DNA of 64,000 nt from Candidatus Nitrosotalea bavarica. Its GTDB lineage: Archaea; Thermoproteota; Nitrososphaeria; Nitrososphaerales; Nitrosopumilaceae. This document shows positions 1-8,787 of the stretch, piece after piece; within the stretch, counting starts at the first letter, position 1; each line of letters opens with the position of its first letter. The notes below the pieces were generated by a model, which ran no database searches, was not told the DNA's origin, and saw nothing but the letters and a program-made list of their open reading frames with translations. The translations under genes and the position numbers were made by a program. The DNA is taken from the NCBI RefSeq assembly GCF_900167955.1, contig NZ_FUYK01000007.1:270173-334172 (forward strand), in the 5' to 3' direction.

Positions 1-584
1 TGGACCATATTTTTTTCTGAAAGCCTTTCACTTGCATTCTCTAGCATTAGACCAAGACTTACATTTGTTTTCTTTAATTCACGCATCTCATCTTTTGTTA
101 GATTTCCAGCGTTGGTATGTGGAAAAAGTCCTCCCTCTAGTGCAATTTCTGATGCATACACTAGATATTCTGCGGTACTTGAAAATCCATTTTCTTTAAG
201 CCATGTTTTTGCCTCTTGATATTTTTGTTCAGGTCGTTCACCTGTAACAAATAATGCTTCAGTACAATTGTATTTTTTTCCAATGCTGATAAGTTCTGTG
301 ATATTTTTCTTTGACAACATTGAAATTTTTGACTGACCTGGCTCTGATTTGTATGTGCAATATGAACAAGTATCACGACAAAGGTTTATCAAATTAAAAA
401 AGGCTTTTCTTGAATAGGTTACCATTGAACCCTTGTGATTATTTCTTAAAAATTGTGATACCTTGTAAAGTTCTGAAGGATCCCTTTCTGCATCTTGATA
501 GATCTGATAAGATTCACTTTTTGATGGTGTCCTGCCATCGACCAATCTATTTAACAACTCAGAACTGAGGATAAGCTCACTCAA
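1..584 (-). CDS. cofG: FO synthase subunit 1 CofG (5' part, runs off left edge)
   Basis: Radical SAM enzyme that, with CofH, makes the deazaflavin chromophore FO of coenzyme F420. The reverse-strand frame carries the radical SAM cluster CRDTCSYC, in which three cysteines bind the 4Fe-4S cluster, followed by TYKSEPG as in CofG. Then come a substrate-domain stretch with TGERPE and the HTNAGNLT segment. The first start after the in-frame TAG at 585-587 is TTG at 582-584, giving LSELILSSELL; no upstream ATG is in frame. The gene continues past position 1, so the C-terminal half is not visible. cofD and cofC lie 17 kb away in the same window, which supports the assignment. HemN or biotin-synthase relatives are excluded by the CofG-like cysteine context. 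Confidence 0.85.
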   Translation of the reverse strand, partial: MSELILSSELLNRLVDGRTPSKSESYQIYQDAERDPSELYKVSQFLRNNHKGSMVTYSRKAFFNLINLCRDTCSYCTYKSEPGQSKISMLSKKNITELISIGKKYNCTEALFVTGERPEQKYQEAKTWLKENGFSSTAEYLVYASEIALEGGLFPHTNAGNLTKDEMRELKKTNVSLGLMLENASERLSEKNMV

Positions 585-795
585 CTAGTCATGTTAGCTT
601 TGACAGTTGTATTTATCCTTAGATAGTGGTATATTTAACGAACCTAACTGCACTTCGGACAAATACTGCCAAAGGTGGTATTTTGATTTTTTTTACTCAT
701 TTCCCTGATCTCAATCAAAATCTGACCATTTACAGTGATTTTGTATTAGGGTGTAACCCGACAGTTAAACCAATTTCTAATTTGACTTTGATGGT

Positions 796-1083
796 TTAGC
801 ATCTTATTTTTAGTGCGTGTGCTTCCTCTGTAAATTTTTGCAACTCTGATAAAAACTGCATTCCTTTATCGGTAATACCAAAAATATGTCCTCTCTTGTA
901 TATTCTTGATTCCATTAACCCAAAGTCTATCAATTTTTGACATTTGTCCATTGCCGTATAATGTGAGAGGTTTGCATTTCTTGCTATGGTTGTAATTATT
1001 GTGCCTTGTCTACCATGATCCATTGCCACCTTTAGTATGTCTGATATCATTCCAATTTCTGTTCGATATGGTTGTTTTGACAT
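796..1083 (-). CDS. Winged helix-turn-helix transcriptional regulator
   Basis: A 95-residue single-domain DNA-binding protein of the type abundant in Thaumarchaeota. Residues about 8-75 fit a winged helix: helix 1 IGMISDILKVAMD, a recognition region with ARNANLSHYTAMDKCQKLIDFGL, then a wing of RIYKRGHIFGITDKG. A C-terminal helix LSELQKFTEEA probably dimerises. It has no ligand-binding domain, so the signal is unknown. It lies 100 bp downstream of the HtrA operon on the same strand but is separated by an AT-rich gap that could hold its own promoter. Target genes cannot be inferred from position alone. Confidence 0.8.
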   Translation of the reverse strand: MSKQPYRTEIGMISDILKVAMDHGRQGTIITTIARNANLSHYTAMDKCQKLIDFGLMESRIYKRGHIFGITDKGMQFLSELQKFTEEAHALKIRC

Positions 1084-1182
1084 GATGTTATATGGAATTT
1101 TAGTTAATAAAAAATTGCGCTACTTTGTTCACTAACATAGTTACTGATGTTATAGTTGCCTTTGATTACACATTACCAATTT

Positions 1183-2355
1183 TTATGGGCTGCTTGGTCT
1201 TTCCTGTAGAGTTAGAGTCACTTCAATGGTTTTGTCATTACGAATTATCTTCAAGACCATTTTGTCACCTGCTGACTTGTTATCTTGTAAATAATTTAGA
1301 AGGTCTTCTAGTTTTTTAACGGGAGTGTTATCTACTCCAATTATTATGTCTCCACCGATTTTGTATTTGATCCCCTCTGCCATCTTTGTTTGATTCGACG
1401 CATGCAAGCCTGCGTTAGCAGCTGGACTGTCTGGTACGATGTTTTCAATTAGAAATCCCGATTGTATGGAAAGCCCGAGACTGTCTGACAAGTCAGGATC
1501 AATTGTTATTCCCGATACTCCTAGCCAAGGATGTTTGTAATGTCCATCCTGTATGAGATATGGCACGATTCTTTTCATGGTGTTTGATGGGATTGCAAAT
1601 CCTACACCAGAAAATTCTCCAGTCTGGGTTTGAATTGCTGTATTGATTCCAATTACTTCACCTTGGTCATTTAGAAGTGGACCACCTGAATTTCCAGGAT
1701 TTATTGCGGTATCTGTCTGAATTACATTTGGAATGGAAAATGATCCGATATCGGGAGGATTTAATATTCTTCCTAATTGACTTACTATTCCACTGGTCAT
1801 AGAGCCCGTTAAACCAAAGGGACTTCCTATTGCTATTACCTCATCTCCTATTCTAAGTTTTGAAGAATTTCCTAACGGTAATGTATGGAGTGTTTGGGGA
1901 TCTGCATTTACTTTGATTACAGCAAGGTCTGCAAATGGATCAGTACCAGTGACCTGAGCTGTGTAAGAGTCTCCATTGTGAAATACAACTCTGATCTTCT
2001 GATAGTCTGCTACAACATGATTGCTTGTAATTATATGTCCGCTGAGGTCATATACAATACCTGAACCAATGGCTCTATCTGAAGAATTATCACTTGTTTT
2101 ACGAACTATGATCTGAACAACTCCGTCTTGAGATTTAGAAAAAAGATCTGCCAAGCTCAAATGTGATGCAGGATTTGATTGAACCATACTTCCGAGTGGT
2201 GTGACAGTTTGATGTGTTAGATCTGTTTTTTGTTGTCCGGATGCAAATGCAAATACCAAAATTAGTACAATTATTCCATATGTTCCACCTAAAATGACAG
2301 TCGTCTTATCCAAGAATCTAAAAGTATCTGAGGTTACTGTATAATCCTTACTCAC
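1183..2355 (-). CDS. HtrA/DegP-like membrane-anchored serine protease with PDZ domain
   Basis: Envelope quality-control protease of the S1C family, 390 residues. Residues 19-39 form one transmembrane anchor, so the protease faces outside. The catalytic triad is visible: His113 (SNHVVAD), Asp143 (ADLAVIKV) and Ser223 (GNSGGPLL). A C-terminal PDZ domain (about 280-385) contains PAANAGLH and KYKIGGDIIIGVD. The ATG overlaps the stop of the upstream glycosyltransferase by 4 bp (ATGA), fixing the start and implying translational coupling. A second paralog with the same plan is at 61189-62400. Family membership is secure; substrates are unknown. Confidence 0.93.
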   Translation of the reverse strand: MSKDYTVTSDTFRFLDKTTVILGGTYGIIVLILVFAFASGQQKTDLTHQTVTPLGSMVQSNPASHLSLADLFSKSQDGVVQIIVRKTSDNSSDRAIGSGIVYDLSGHIITSNHVVADYQKIRVVFHNGDSYTAQVTGTDPFADLAVIKVNADPQTLHTLPLGNSSKLRIGDEVIAIGSPFGLTGSMTSGIVSQLGRILNPPDIGSFSIPNVIQTDTAINPGNSGGPLLNDQGEVIGINTAIQTQTGEFSGVGFAIPSNTMKRIVPYLIQDGHYKHPWLGVSGITIDPDLSDSLGLSIQSGFLIENIVPDSPAANAGLHASNQTKMAEGIKYKIGGDIIIGVDNTPVKKLEDLLNYLQDNKSAGDKMVLKIIRNDKTIEVTLTLQERPSSP

Positions 2356-3560
2356 AAATTAATGGAATTTTGTACTGTTTCTGATATGGAATATGTTCTT
2401 CCTCGCCACACCAAGGTATTGCTTCTTTTGGCATGTAAAATTCCCGTTGCAAATCCTGCTATTATTACTGAACTACCAATTGGGGCAAATAATGCGTGTC
2501 GGAATCCTAGTGATAGTCCCTTCTTTGCGTCTATGGTACTTCCTATATAGAATAATCCAACAGAAATTAGTGAAATCCCACATAGGATGCCAAATGATTC
2601 TGAGACGTGGATAAATATTACAGAATATGCCAGAATTGGAAATGGCATGAATAACAAGAAAAGTACTGCAAAGAATATTCCTACTGCTATTTTGTTTGAT
2701 TGTATGTAGAGTGGAATCATTAACCTCTTGAGGGCGTGCCATAAAGTGGTCCAATCTCTTGCCCATATTGCTTCAACTAGATGTTCACCACGTACCATTT
2801 TTAGCTTAAATCCTTGTTCTTTCACTTTTTTGCCTAATGCTCCATCTTCAACAATTTGATTTTTTACTCCCTCATGAGTTCCTACTGATTCATACGTTTT
2901 CCTTTTTATTATGAAAAAACTACCGAAAAAATACCCTGTCTTTTTAGAAGGATCGTTTACTCTTAAAGCAGAAAATCGTGTATGAAGAAAAGTCGATAGC
3001 ACTGGTAAAGTGACTTTTGTCCACCAATCAAGACAGAGCATCTTTGGAATTACTGTGAGTGCATCTAATTCTTCACTCATGAGATGATCCACTGCAAGAG
3101 AAATTGTTCTTCGTGAATGAAATGTATCTGCATCAGTAAATAACAACAGTTCACCTGATGCTTTTCTGAACCCCTCTATGCACGCCCAATTCTTTCCTGT
3201 CCATTTTTCTGGTTTGGGTTCTGCTAGAACATATACTACTTTTGAATTTTCTATGGAGATTTTTTTTATTATATTGCCTGTGTTATCTTCTGATCTATCA
3301 TCGATTGCTATTATTTCATAATTTTTGTAATCTTGGTCTAAAAGGGAATTTATGCATTTTTCAATAAATGGTTCTTCATTTCTAGCTGGTAGAATTATAG
3401 ATACTTTTGGAGTATGATGTGGTCTAGGATTGAATTTATCTAAAAAAGGCGAATCTCGAAAAGTAACCCACATTGATTTTATTAGAAATATCCATGCTAT
3501 TGCAACACCTAACAAAATAGATGCCAGAATGTAGTTGATTATGTCTACAAAAAAATACAT
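2352..3560 (-). CDS. Membrane-bound family 2 glycosyltransferase
   Basis: Transfers a sugar from a nucleotide donor to a lipid or envelope acceptor. An N-terminal membrane helix (about 8-30) is followed by a GT-A domain with ILPARNEE, IAIDDRSED and the metal-binding FTDADTFH. Three to four membrane helices lie near residues 290-385. The spacing of GKNWACIEGF and the C-terminal helices resembles the HpnB/CrtQ branch rather than the processive synthases, and no QxxRW motif is seen. It is the middle gene of a three-gene operon: the SRPBCC gene ends 4 bp upstream, and htrA overlaps the stop. Acceptor unknown; a lipid or carotenoid glycoside is possible. Confidence 0.88.
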   Translation of the reverse strand: MYFFVDIINYILASILLGVAIAWIFLIKSMWVTFRDSPFLDKFNPRPHHTPKVSIILPARNEEPFIEKCINSLLDQDYKNYEIIAIDDRSEDNTGNIIKKISIENSKVVYVLAEPKPEKWTGKNWACIEGFRKASGELLLFTDADTFHSRRTISLAVDHLMSEELDALTVIPKMLCLDWWTKVTLPVLSTFLHTRFSALRVNDPSKKTGYFFGSFFIIKRKTYESVGTHEGVKNQIVEDGALGKKVKEQGFKLKMVRGEHLVEAIWARDWTTLWHALKRLMIPLYIQSNKIAVGIFFAVLFLLFMPFPILAYSVIFIHVSESFGILCGISLISVGLFYIGSTIDAKKGLSLGFRHALFAPIGSSVIIAGFATGILHAKRSNTLVWRGRTYSISETVQNSINL

Positions 3561-3564
3561 TTGT

Positions 3565-3981
3565 CTATCTCTGAGATTCTTGCTTTATGCTCTCAAGGGC
3601 TTGCTCAGTTCCACTTTGAATGTGTTTTTTTATCATACCTGTAAACATACCCATCATCCCTGATAGTTTCATATTCCATAAAACATCAAGTCGTGTCTTA
3701 TTTTCTAATGGAATAAGCGTAATTGTCTTGCTTCCCTCAATGATTCCTTTGGTAAATTGAACATGTATCTTCTCTTTAGGATAAAGTGTTACAGTCTGCA
3801 TGCATTTTGAGTCTTTGAACGCTATGGTAACTTCTCTCGTTATGATATTTCCCTCTTTTGAGATATTTCTTACCTCTTTGGTTCCTCTCCAAAATTTTGG
3901 CTCGGAATCAAGATCAGACACTAAACTCCATACCTTGTCTATGGGGGAATCAATCTCAATGGATGCTTGAATCTGTACCAT
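3565..3981 (-). CDS. SRPBCC (START-like) domain protein
   Basis: A 138-residue single-domain protein. It starts MVQIQASIEIDSPIDKVWSL, the typical first strand and helix of the polyketide cyclase/START fold, and ends with a long helix GMFTGMIKKHIQSGTEQALESI closing the hydrophobic pocket. Such proteins bind lipids or aromatic ligands, and CoxG-like members are known. As first gene of the operon with a glycosyltransferase and HtrA, a role in handling a lipid substrate is plausible but is inference. Length and fold pattern match the family; no catalytic residue can be named. Confidence 0.75.
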   Translation of the reverse strand: MVQIQASIEIDSPIDKVWSLVSDLDSEPKFWRGTKEVRNISKEGNIITREVTIAFKDSKCMQTVTLYPKEKIHVQFTKGIIEGSKTITLIPLENKTRLDVLWNMKLSGMMGMFTGMIKKHIQSGTEQALESIKQESQR

Positions 3982-4079
3982 GAGAGAGTTCTTTTTTCTT
4001 CATATTTATGTTATAACACGATAAGAACAACTGTTGGTAACTCACTCTTTTATTCCGAAATCAATTTTAATCTCATAAT

Positions 4080-4418
4080 TTGATACATGTTGTGACTCTG
4101 ATTACTTATGATGATTTTGCAAAGCTGGACATGCGTGTAGCTAAGGTAATCGAGATTGAAAAAATTCCGGGAAAATCAAAAATTGTAAAAGGTGTGATTG
4201 ATCTTGGAGATGAAAAACGTGATGTTATAATCGGTGGGGCGGAATACTATCTACCAGAGGAACTGGTAGGTAAAACAGTCATAGCACTTGTAAATCTAGA
4301 GCCTAGAAAAATTGGAGGAATTGAATCCGGTGCCATGCTTCTAGCAGCTGATCTAAATGACAAGCCTTTTTGGCTAACAGTGACTGACGATGTAACATTA
4401 GGCACTAAAATAAAATAA
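4080..4418 (+). CDS. tRNA-binding (OB-fold, EMAP/CsaA-like) domain protein
   Basis: A stand-alone tRNA-binding domain of 112 residues. FAKLDMRVAKVIEIEKIPGKSK is the classic start of the MetRS C-terminal/EMAPII/CsaA fold. VIIGGAEYYLPEELVGKTVIALVNLEPRKI and the following SGAMLLAA complete the OB barrel. It probably acts as a dimeric tRNA-binding factor or as a detached C-terminal appendage of methionyl-tRNA synthetase. The start is TTG at 4080; a GTG at 4092 would remove four residues. It stands alone between convergent and divergent neighbours. Confidence 0.85.
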   Translation: MIHVVTLITYDDFAKLDMRVAKVIEIEKIPGKSKIVKGVIDLGDEKRDVIIGGAEYYLPEELVGKTVIALVNLEPRKIGGIESGAMLLAADLNDKPFWLTVTDDVTLGTKIK

Positions 4419-4432
4419 TTGATTTGAAAAAA

Positions 4433-5881
4433 TTAGAACTTTAGGTTTTTTGCCACAGTGCTTTGATTTGATATAATTTTTCCAGGATTTAGAATATTTT
4501 GAGGATCGAACTGTTTTTTTATCTTTTTAAAAATAGTATATACTTCATTATTATATTGCAATTTTACAAACTCTGATCTTGCAAGCCCATCCCCATGTTC
4601 TCCTGTTATGCTTCCACCAATTTCTACTACGCTGGAAAAGAACTCGGAGGCGATATTCTTGATGAGATGCTTATCTTTTCTCTTTAGGATGGGTCTTATG
4701 TGTAGATTGCCGTTTCCAGCATGTCCGTAAATGATCATTTTTAGGTCATACTTTTTGGTAATAATGTCTAGTATTTTTAGCAGTAATGGAAGTCTTTTTA
4801 CTGGTACTACTGCATCCTCTATGAGAGTAGGCATCGTCTCGTTCTTTGTAATACTTTTAAGACTAAATGCAAGAGCAGAATTTCTAAAACTCCATAACTC
4901 TTTGATTTTATTTGTGTTTGATTCAGTTCTGATTATTTCACCTGAAATGATTTTTTGAATGTAATTCTTATTGTGTTCAATCTTGTCATCAAATTCTACA
5001 AAAAGCAGACAACCTACCTGTGAAGGTATTTTTATTTTGATGTGCTTTACAATGTTATTGTCTACAAGTTCAACAGCTGATGGCTTTAATGATATGATTC
5101 TTGGAACGTCTTTTACTGCTTCTAACAATGTTTTGTAATGTATGACAAGTAACAAAATCTTCTTTGGGTATGCATACGTTCTAATTTTTGCAGATGTTAC
5201 TATGCCAAGAGTTCCTTCCGAGCCTGCAATAATTTTATGCGTGTCTTTTTTTGAGTGAATCTTGTCAATTCTATATCCACATGAATTCTTGGACACTTTT
5301 GGAAATGATTCTGAAATCTTGGGTGGTATGATGCCGATAATTTTTTTTAAATCCGTTTTATTAGGCAATTTTATTATCTTGCCAGAAGAATTTATCATTC
5401 TAATTTCAATTAGATTGTCTATAATGCTACCGTATTTCAAAGAGTGAGTCCCACTGGCATTAGTTCCAATCATTCCTCCAATAGTACAGAATGGACCTAT
5501 GGAAGGATTTGGACCTATGAACCTACCATGTTTTTTCAATATTTTATCAAGACGTCCCTTGAAAACTCCTGTGCCCACTTTGACATAATTATTACCAAGT
5601 TTTATCTCATCAAGATTTTTCATGTCTATTATAATCCCCTTTCCTAAAGCACTGCCAACAAGTCCTGTTCCTGCTCCTCGAGGAGTTACTGAAATTTGGT
5701 ATCTTTTTGCAAATCGTATAATTTTGATTATGTCTGATTCATTACGAGGGATAACTACAACTGATGGCCTTGAGATGTATGAACTTGAATCGACTGAATA
5801 AAAATTTCGAGTGTAATTATCCCATAAAACAGTACATTTTACTATTTTAGATAATCTAACTCCTATTTCATTTGTATTCAT
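4433..5881 (-). CDS. FAD-linked oxidase, glycolate oxidase GlcD / D-lactate dehydrogenase family
   Basis: Flavoprotein oxidising a 2-hydroxy acid such as glycolate or D-lactate. Residues about 38-220 are the PCMH-type FAD-binding domain with VTPRGAGTGLVG and IGTNASGTHSLKYG. The FAD-oxidase C domain follows with IYGHAGNGNLHIRPIL, GGSITGEHGDGLAR and ILNPGKI near the end. At 482 residues it is full length for GlcD. No GlcE/GlcF partner or iron-sulfur subunit is adjacent, so the electron acceptor is unclear. ATG start at 5881; convergent with the tRNA-binding protein, 14 bp apart. Confidence 0.88.
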   Translation of the reverse strand: MNTNEIGVRLSKIVKCTVLWDNYTRNFYSVDSSSYISRPSVVVIPRNESDIIKIIRFAKRYQISVTPRGAGTGLVGSALGKGIIIDMKNLDEIKLGNNYVKVGTGVFKGRLDKILKKHGRFIGPNPSIGPFCTIGGMIGTNASGTHSLKYGSIIDNLIEIRMINSSGKIIKLPNKTDLKKIIGIIPPKISESFPKVSKNSCGYRIDKIHSKKDTHKIIAGSEGTLGIVTSAKIRTYAYPKKILLLVIHYKTLLEAVKDVPRIISLKPSAVELVDNNIVKHIKIKIPSQVGCLLFVEFDDKIEHNKNYIQKIISGEIIRTESNTNKIKELWSFRNSALAFSLKSITKNETMPTLIEDAVVPVKRLPLLLKILDIITKKYDLKMIIYGHAGNGNLHIRPILKRKDKHLIKNIASEFFSSVVEIGGSITGEHGDGLARSEFVKLQYNNEVYTIFKKIKKQFDPQNILNPGKIISNQSTVAKNLKF

Positions 5882-5922
5882 GACAGTACGTGAGTAACAT
5901 ATGTTTAAAATGATTTAATTTT

Positions 5923-7083
5923 TTGAAAGACTTAATTTGGCAAAAAAAGTTCTTTTTGTTATTGGATTTTAATGCAACAAGTCTGGACAAGCTTTTCAGC
6001 TCTAGTGATAATTCTAACCCGCTAATGTGGATGGTTTGGATTGTGCCTATCTTTATTTTTATGTTGTATGGGCAAAGAATTCAGCTTTACATAACTTCCT
6101 CTGACATTAACAGGGGGCTTGAAAAATTGAAATCTTATCGAGACGATACTAGAAAAGAACTAATTGATTATATAAAAAACACTCTAAAACCTTCTGAAGA
6201 TCCTACGTTAAAACTTGATAGATTTTTTGAATACTTTACAATAATGCCGTCAGATATGGATCCTAACGGAATTGTTCCAAAAATTAGACATATTATGAGA
6301 ACAAGAGAAGATTCCACTAGAGACCAAGTCAAAAGTCTGTCCCAAAATATCAGTCATCTGGAAATAAGTAAGATTACTAACATTTTGGAAGCAGTAGCTA
6401 CATTGCAATTGTTATACAAAATGGTAAGACACTTTTTCCTAACTGCAAAGAAGCAAAATAACTTTCCATTAATTTTACCTTTACAGATGATGATGCCTTT
6501 TATCATGGAAGAAGCAGAAGCACTCAAGATTGCAGTGTCTGCATTCAAACAAGGACAACCAATTGGAGATGGAATAGGTCCTATGATTGTTGGAAAAATG
6601 ATGCTTGATACAGAAAAAAAATCAATTGCACTTGAGACGGTATGGAGTGAAAAAGACTTTGAAGGAAGAAAACTCTGTTTCATGAAAGCTGAAGGACCTG
6701 CTGCAACAGTTGGAAGGCCTGCTGATGCACTTGAGAAAATTCTTGCTGAAAAGAAACCTGACATAATCGTGATGGTTGATGCAGCACTAAAGCTCGAAGG
6801 TGAAGATACTGGCTCTATTGCACAAGGATTTGGAGCAGCAATTGGAGGAATTGGTACTGAAAGATTCCAAATAGAAGAGGTTGCAACAAAGCACAATATT
6901 CCGATATATGCAATTGTGATAAAACAATCAATTAAAGAAGCAATTACTCTGATGAAAAAGGAAATTGCTGACTCTTCGGATATAGTCTCATCTCAAATTT
7001 ATGATATTATCCGGGCTAATACATCAAAAGACCAATGTGCTCTAGTTATTGGGGTTGGAAATACCATTGGAGTTGCACAATGA
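5923..7083 (+). CDS. DUF1512 family archaeal membrane-associated protein
   Basis: A 386-residue conserved archaeal protein of unknown function. One transmembrane helix (about 34-49, LMWMVWIVPIFIFMLYGQ) is followed by a soluble domain. That domain has a helix-rich half and then a glycine-rich alpha/beta half, with EGPAATVGRPADALEKIL, DIIVMVDAALKLEGEDTG and AQGFGAAIGGIGTERFQIEE. The pattern fits DUF1512, whose members are about this size. The start is TTG at 5923, 42 bp from the divergent glcD-like gene. A 61-codon zinc-ribbon gene overlaps its stop by 4 bp, suggesting a two-gene operon. Confidence 0.7.
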   Translation: MKDLIWQKKFFLLLDFNATSLDKLFSSSDNSNPLMWMVWIVPIFIFMLYGQRIQLYITSSDINRGLEKLKSYRDDTRKELIDYIKNTLKPSEDPTLKLDRFFEYFTIMPSDMDPNGIVPKIRHIMRTREDSTRDQVKSLSQNISHLEISKITNILEAVATLQLLYKMVRHFFLTAKKQNNFPLILPLQMMMPFIMEEAEALKIAVSAFKQGQPIGDGIGPMIVGKMMLDTEKKSIALETVWSEKDFEGRKLCFMKAEGPAATVGRPADALEKILAEKKPDIIVMVDAALKLEGEDTGSIAQGFGAAIGGIGTERFQIEEVATKHNIPIYAIVIKQSIKEAITLMKKEIADSSDIVSSQIYDIIRANTSKDQCALVIGVGNTIGVAQ

Positions 7084-7265
7084 TCTTTAGAAAAAAGAAG
7101 GAAGTACTTGACCCGTATTCAATTGAGCAATGTACTAGTTGCAATAAAACTAACAAGCGACAATTCAAAGAAGGTGACTTTATCTTTAAAACCATGGAAA
7201 AATGCACTTCATGTGGTAGTGGCCAAATAATAATATCGAAAATTTTTGGCGAACTTATCAAATAG
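7080..7265 (+). CDS. Small zinc-ribbon protein
   Basis: A 61-residue protein beginning at ATG 7080, which overlaps the TGA of the DUF1512 gene (ATGA). Two CxxC pairs, CTSC (about residue 18) and CTSC (about 41), spaced as in a rubredoxin-like zinc ribbon, indicate one structural zinc site. The basic N-terminus MIFRKKKEVLDP precedes it. Translational coupling to DUF1512 suggests a joint function. Its stop lies 8 bp inside the convergent MetAP gene. Function unknown. Confidence 0.7.
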   Translation: MIFRKKKEVLDPYSIEQCTSCNKTNKRQFKEGDFIFKTMEKCTSCGSGQIIISKIFGELIK

Positions 7266-8151
7266 TGGTTACAGTAACACCATTCTCTTTTGGAATAAAT
7301 GTGTGCTCTGCTTGGGCAACTCTTTGTTCATTTGCCTCCACAAGTATTGGGTACGAACGAACAACTTTGTTTTTAATTGATCTTTCGATTAGATCTCTTG
7401 CAGTCTTTTCATTATACTCTGGTATGAGCCATCTTAATGCAAATGGTAACATGTTGAATTTTTGCCAGATGGCATCGATTAGTTTGTTTACCTCTTCATC
7501 CTTTGTTCTTTTTCTTGTAATCAATGAGAAAATATTTCTAATTTTACCTTCTCGAACAAAACCTGAACCTTCTGGAGTAGTGACAAATGGCTCACATGCA
7601 TATGCCTCTGTGGATTGAAATGAGAATGAACCTATTGACCATATGTTTGGAACAGATTTACCTGCATGAATTGTATATTGTTCAAGAGAATGACCACTGA
7701 GGTTTGCTATTGGAATTCCACCCATCTGTTTTACTGTGTTCTCTATTGTCTTTCCAACATCACTTGATTTTGTACCTACTCGAATGATTGCCATAGCTTC
7801 TCTAAGAGCAGACTCTGCGGCTTGTACTAGAAAATCATATTTTGGTTCATAACACACAGTAACTGCAGTATCTGCAATGTGCCCATTTATTTGGACACCT
7901 AAATCAATTTTTAAAAGATCAGTGTCTTTGACTGTAATGGTATCATTAGGTTCAGCAGTATAATGAGCTGCAATTTCATTTAAACTGACATTGACTGGAA
8001 ATGCACATCTTCCACCTTTACTCTCAATTTCTTTTTCGATAAAATTGCATATTTCTTCAAGAGTAGAACCTACATGGTTCTTTCTTCTTGCATTCTCTCT
8101 TACCTCTGATGCTATTTTTCCAGCATTGATGTAATCCTGTAATTGCAACAA
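7258..8151 (-). CDS. map: Methionine aminopeptidase, type 2
   Basis: Removes the N-terminal methionine from nascent proteins. The pita-bread metallopeptidase signature is complete: metal ligands Asp83 (KIDLGVQ), Asp94 (HIADTAVT), His154 (LSGHSLEQY), Glu187 (ACEPFVTTPEG) and Glu282 (QAEHTFI). His63 and His162 are the usual substrate-side histidines. The helical insert between His162 and the last Glu identifies type 2, the archaeal/eukaryotic form. At 297 residues it is normal for archaea. The start is TTG at 8151 (TTG-TTG-CAA), the only candidate upstream of the conserved NAGKIASEVRE helix. Monocistronic. Confidence 0.95.
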   Translation of the reverse strand: MLQLQDYINAGKIASEVRENARRKNHVGSTLEEICNFIEKEIESKGGRCAFPVNVSLNEIAAHYTAEPNDTITVKDTDLLKIDLGVQINGHIADTAVTVCYEPKYDFLVQAAESALREAMAIIRVGTKSSDVGKTIENTVKQMGGIPIANLSGHSLEQYTIHAGKSVPNIWSIGSFSFQSTEAYACEPFVTTPEGSGFVREGKIRNIFSLITRKRTKDEEVNKLIDAIWQKFNMLPFALRWLIPEYNEKTARDLIERSIKNKVVRSYPILVEANEQRVAQAEHTFIPKENGVTVTTI

Positions 8152-8234
8152 TTATGCCTTAATTTGGTTTATTATTTAAAATCATCATATGATATGAGAA
8201 GATTAAATTGGGGACATTTTTGTGCAATCACATC

Positions 8235-8308
8235 GGGATCGTGGTCTAGCTTGGTATGATTCGGGTTTTGGGTACCTGAGGTCGTCGGTTCAAATCCGGC
8301 CGATCCCA
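8235..8308 (+). tRNA. tRNA-Pro (anticodon TGG)
   Basis: A 74-nt cloverleaf. The acceptor GGGATCG pairs with CGATCCC, followed by discriminator A. The D-arm is GTC/GAT around a GG-containing loop. The anticodon stem CGGGT/ACCTG has loop TTTGGGT, giving anticodon TGG. The T-arm is GTCGG-TTCAAAT-CCGGC. No CCA is encoded and no intron is present. It reads the proline codons CCA and, by wobble, others. Prolyl-tRNA synthetase is encoded at the far right of the window. Confidence 0.95.
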
Positions 8309-8383
8309 CTTTTATGTTTTAGGCATGTTTGAGATTTGAATAAAATGCAACTAGTTATTATCGGACCTTGACTGATTATGATA

Positions 8384-8453
8384 GCCAGGCGATGAAGAAG
8401 AGTTAGAGACATGACACAAGATGAATGCCAATTCAGTGACTCTGAGTTCTGGC
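8384..8453 (+). ncRNA. Candidate C/D box guide sRNA
   Basis: A 70-nt segment between tRNA-Pro and the next gene has all parts of an archaeal C/D sRNA. The terminal stem is GCCAG (8384-8388) with CTGGC (8449-8453). The C box is GCGATGA (8389-8395), one mismatch from RTGATGA. A D'-like ATGA lies at 8411-8414, a C'-like AAGATGA at 8418-8424, and a perfect D box CTGA at 8442-8445. The two guide stretches end just before 8411 and before 8442. Box C is not perfect and I could not test rRNA or tRNA complementarity. It would direct 2'-O-methylation if real. Confidence 0.5.
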
Positions 8454-8490
8454 ATATCTATTTATTGAAATGTTCTAGCCCTAGATTAAA

Positions 8491-8751
8491 TTGAAATTTG
8501 AAAAACGCGAAATTCTCCTGATTGTAGGAATTTTGTGTATTATGATAGGAGTGATGGCATTACCTGGCATGAATCTAATTTATGCAATACTGATTGCAAT
8601 TTTACTATATTTTGCAATGAAAGTATTTGTTGGAAGAAAAAAGAGACAGATTCTAAGAGATGTTGGTCAGGGTATTTGCGCCGTCTGTGGAGCAAAAATC
8701 ACTGAAAATAAATGTCCTAAATGTGATTCAGACAAGCAAGAAAAAACATAG
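8491..8751 (+). CDS. Small membrane protein with C-terminal zinc ribbon
   Basis: An 86-residue protein. Residues about 7-25 and 28-46 form two membrane helices (ILLIVGILCIMIGVMAL and IYAILIAILLYFAMKVF). A basic stretch GRKKRQILRD follows, then a zinc ribbon CAVC...CPKC. The ribbon should face the cytoplasm by the positive-inside rule. The start is TTG at 8491 (TTG-AAA-TTT). A similar architecture, helices followed by a C-terminal Cys4 ribbon, is encoded at 28787-29104. No function can be assigned. Confidence 0.65.
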   Translation: MKFEKREILLIVGILCIMIGVMALPGMNLIYAILIAILLYFAMKVFVGRKKRQILRDVGQGICAVCGAKITENKCPKCDSDKQEKT

Positions 8752-8767
8752 TATTGTAACTAATTTG

Positions 8768-8784
8768 GTACGAATTATACGTAC
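8768..8784. promoter_or_regulatory. Inverted repeat, putative operator of the surface-protein gene
   Basis: GTACG-AATTATA-CGTAC is a perfect 5-bp inverted repeat with a 7-bp spacer. It sits directly upstream of a TATA-like element at 8788-8795, where the archaeal BRE would be. A dimeric regulator bound here would interfere with or aid TFB binding. No protein is assigned to it. Confidence 0.4.
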
Positions 8785-8787
8785 GAC

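Noticed and set aside
6354-6896. 180-codon open frame on the minus strand
   Set aside because: It lies inside the conserved DUF1512 gene. Its low-complexity Ser/Ala-rich translation mirrors the codon bias of the opposite strand.
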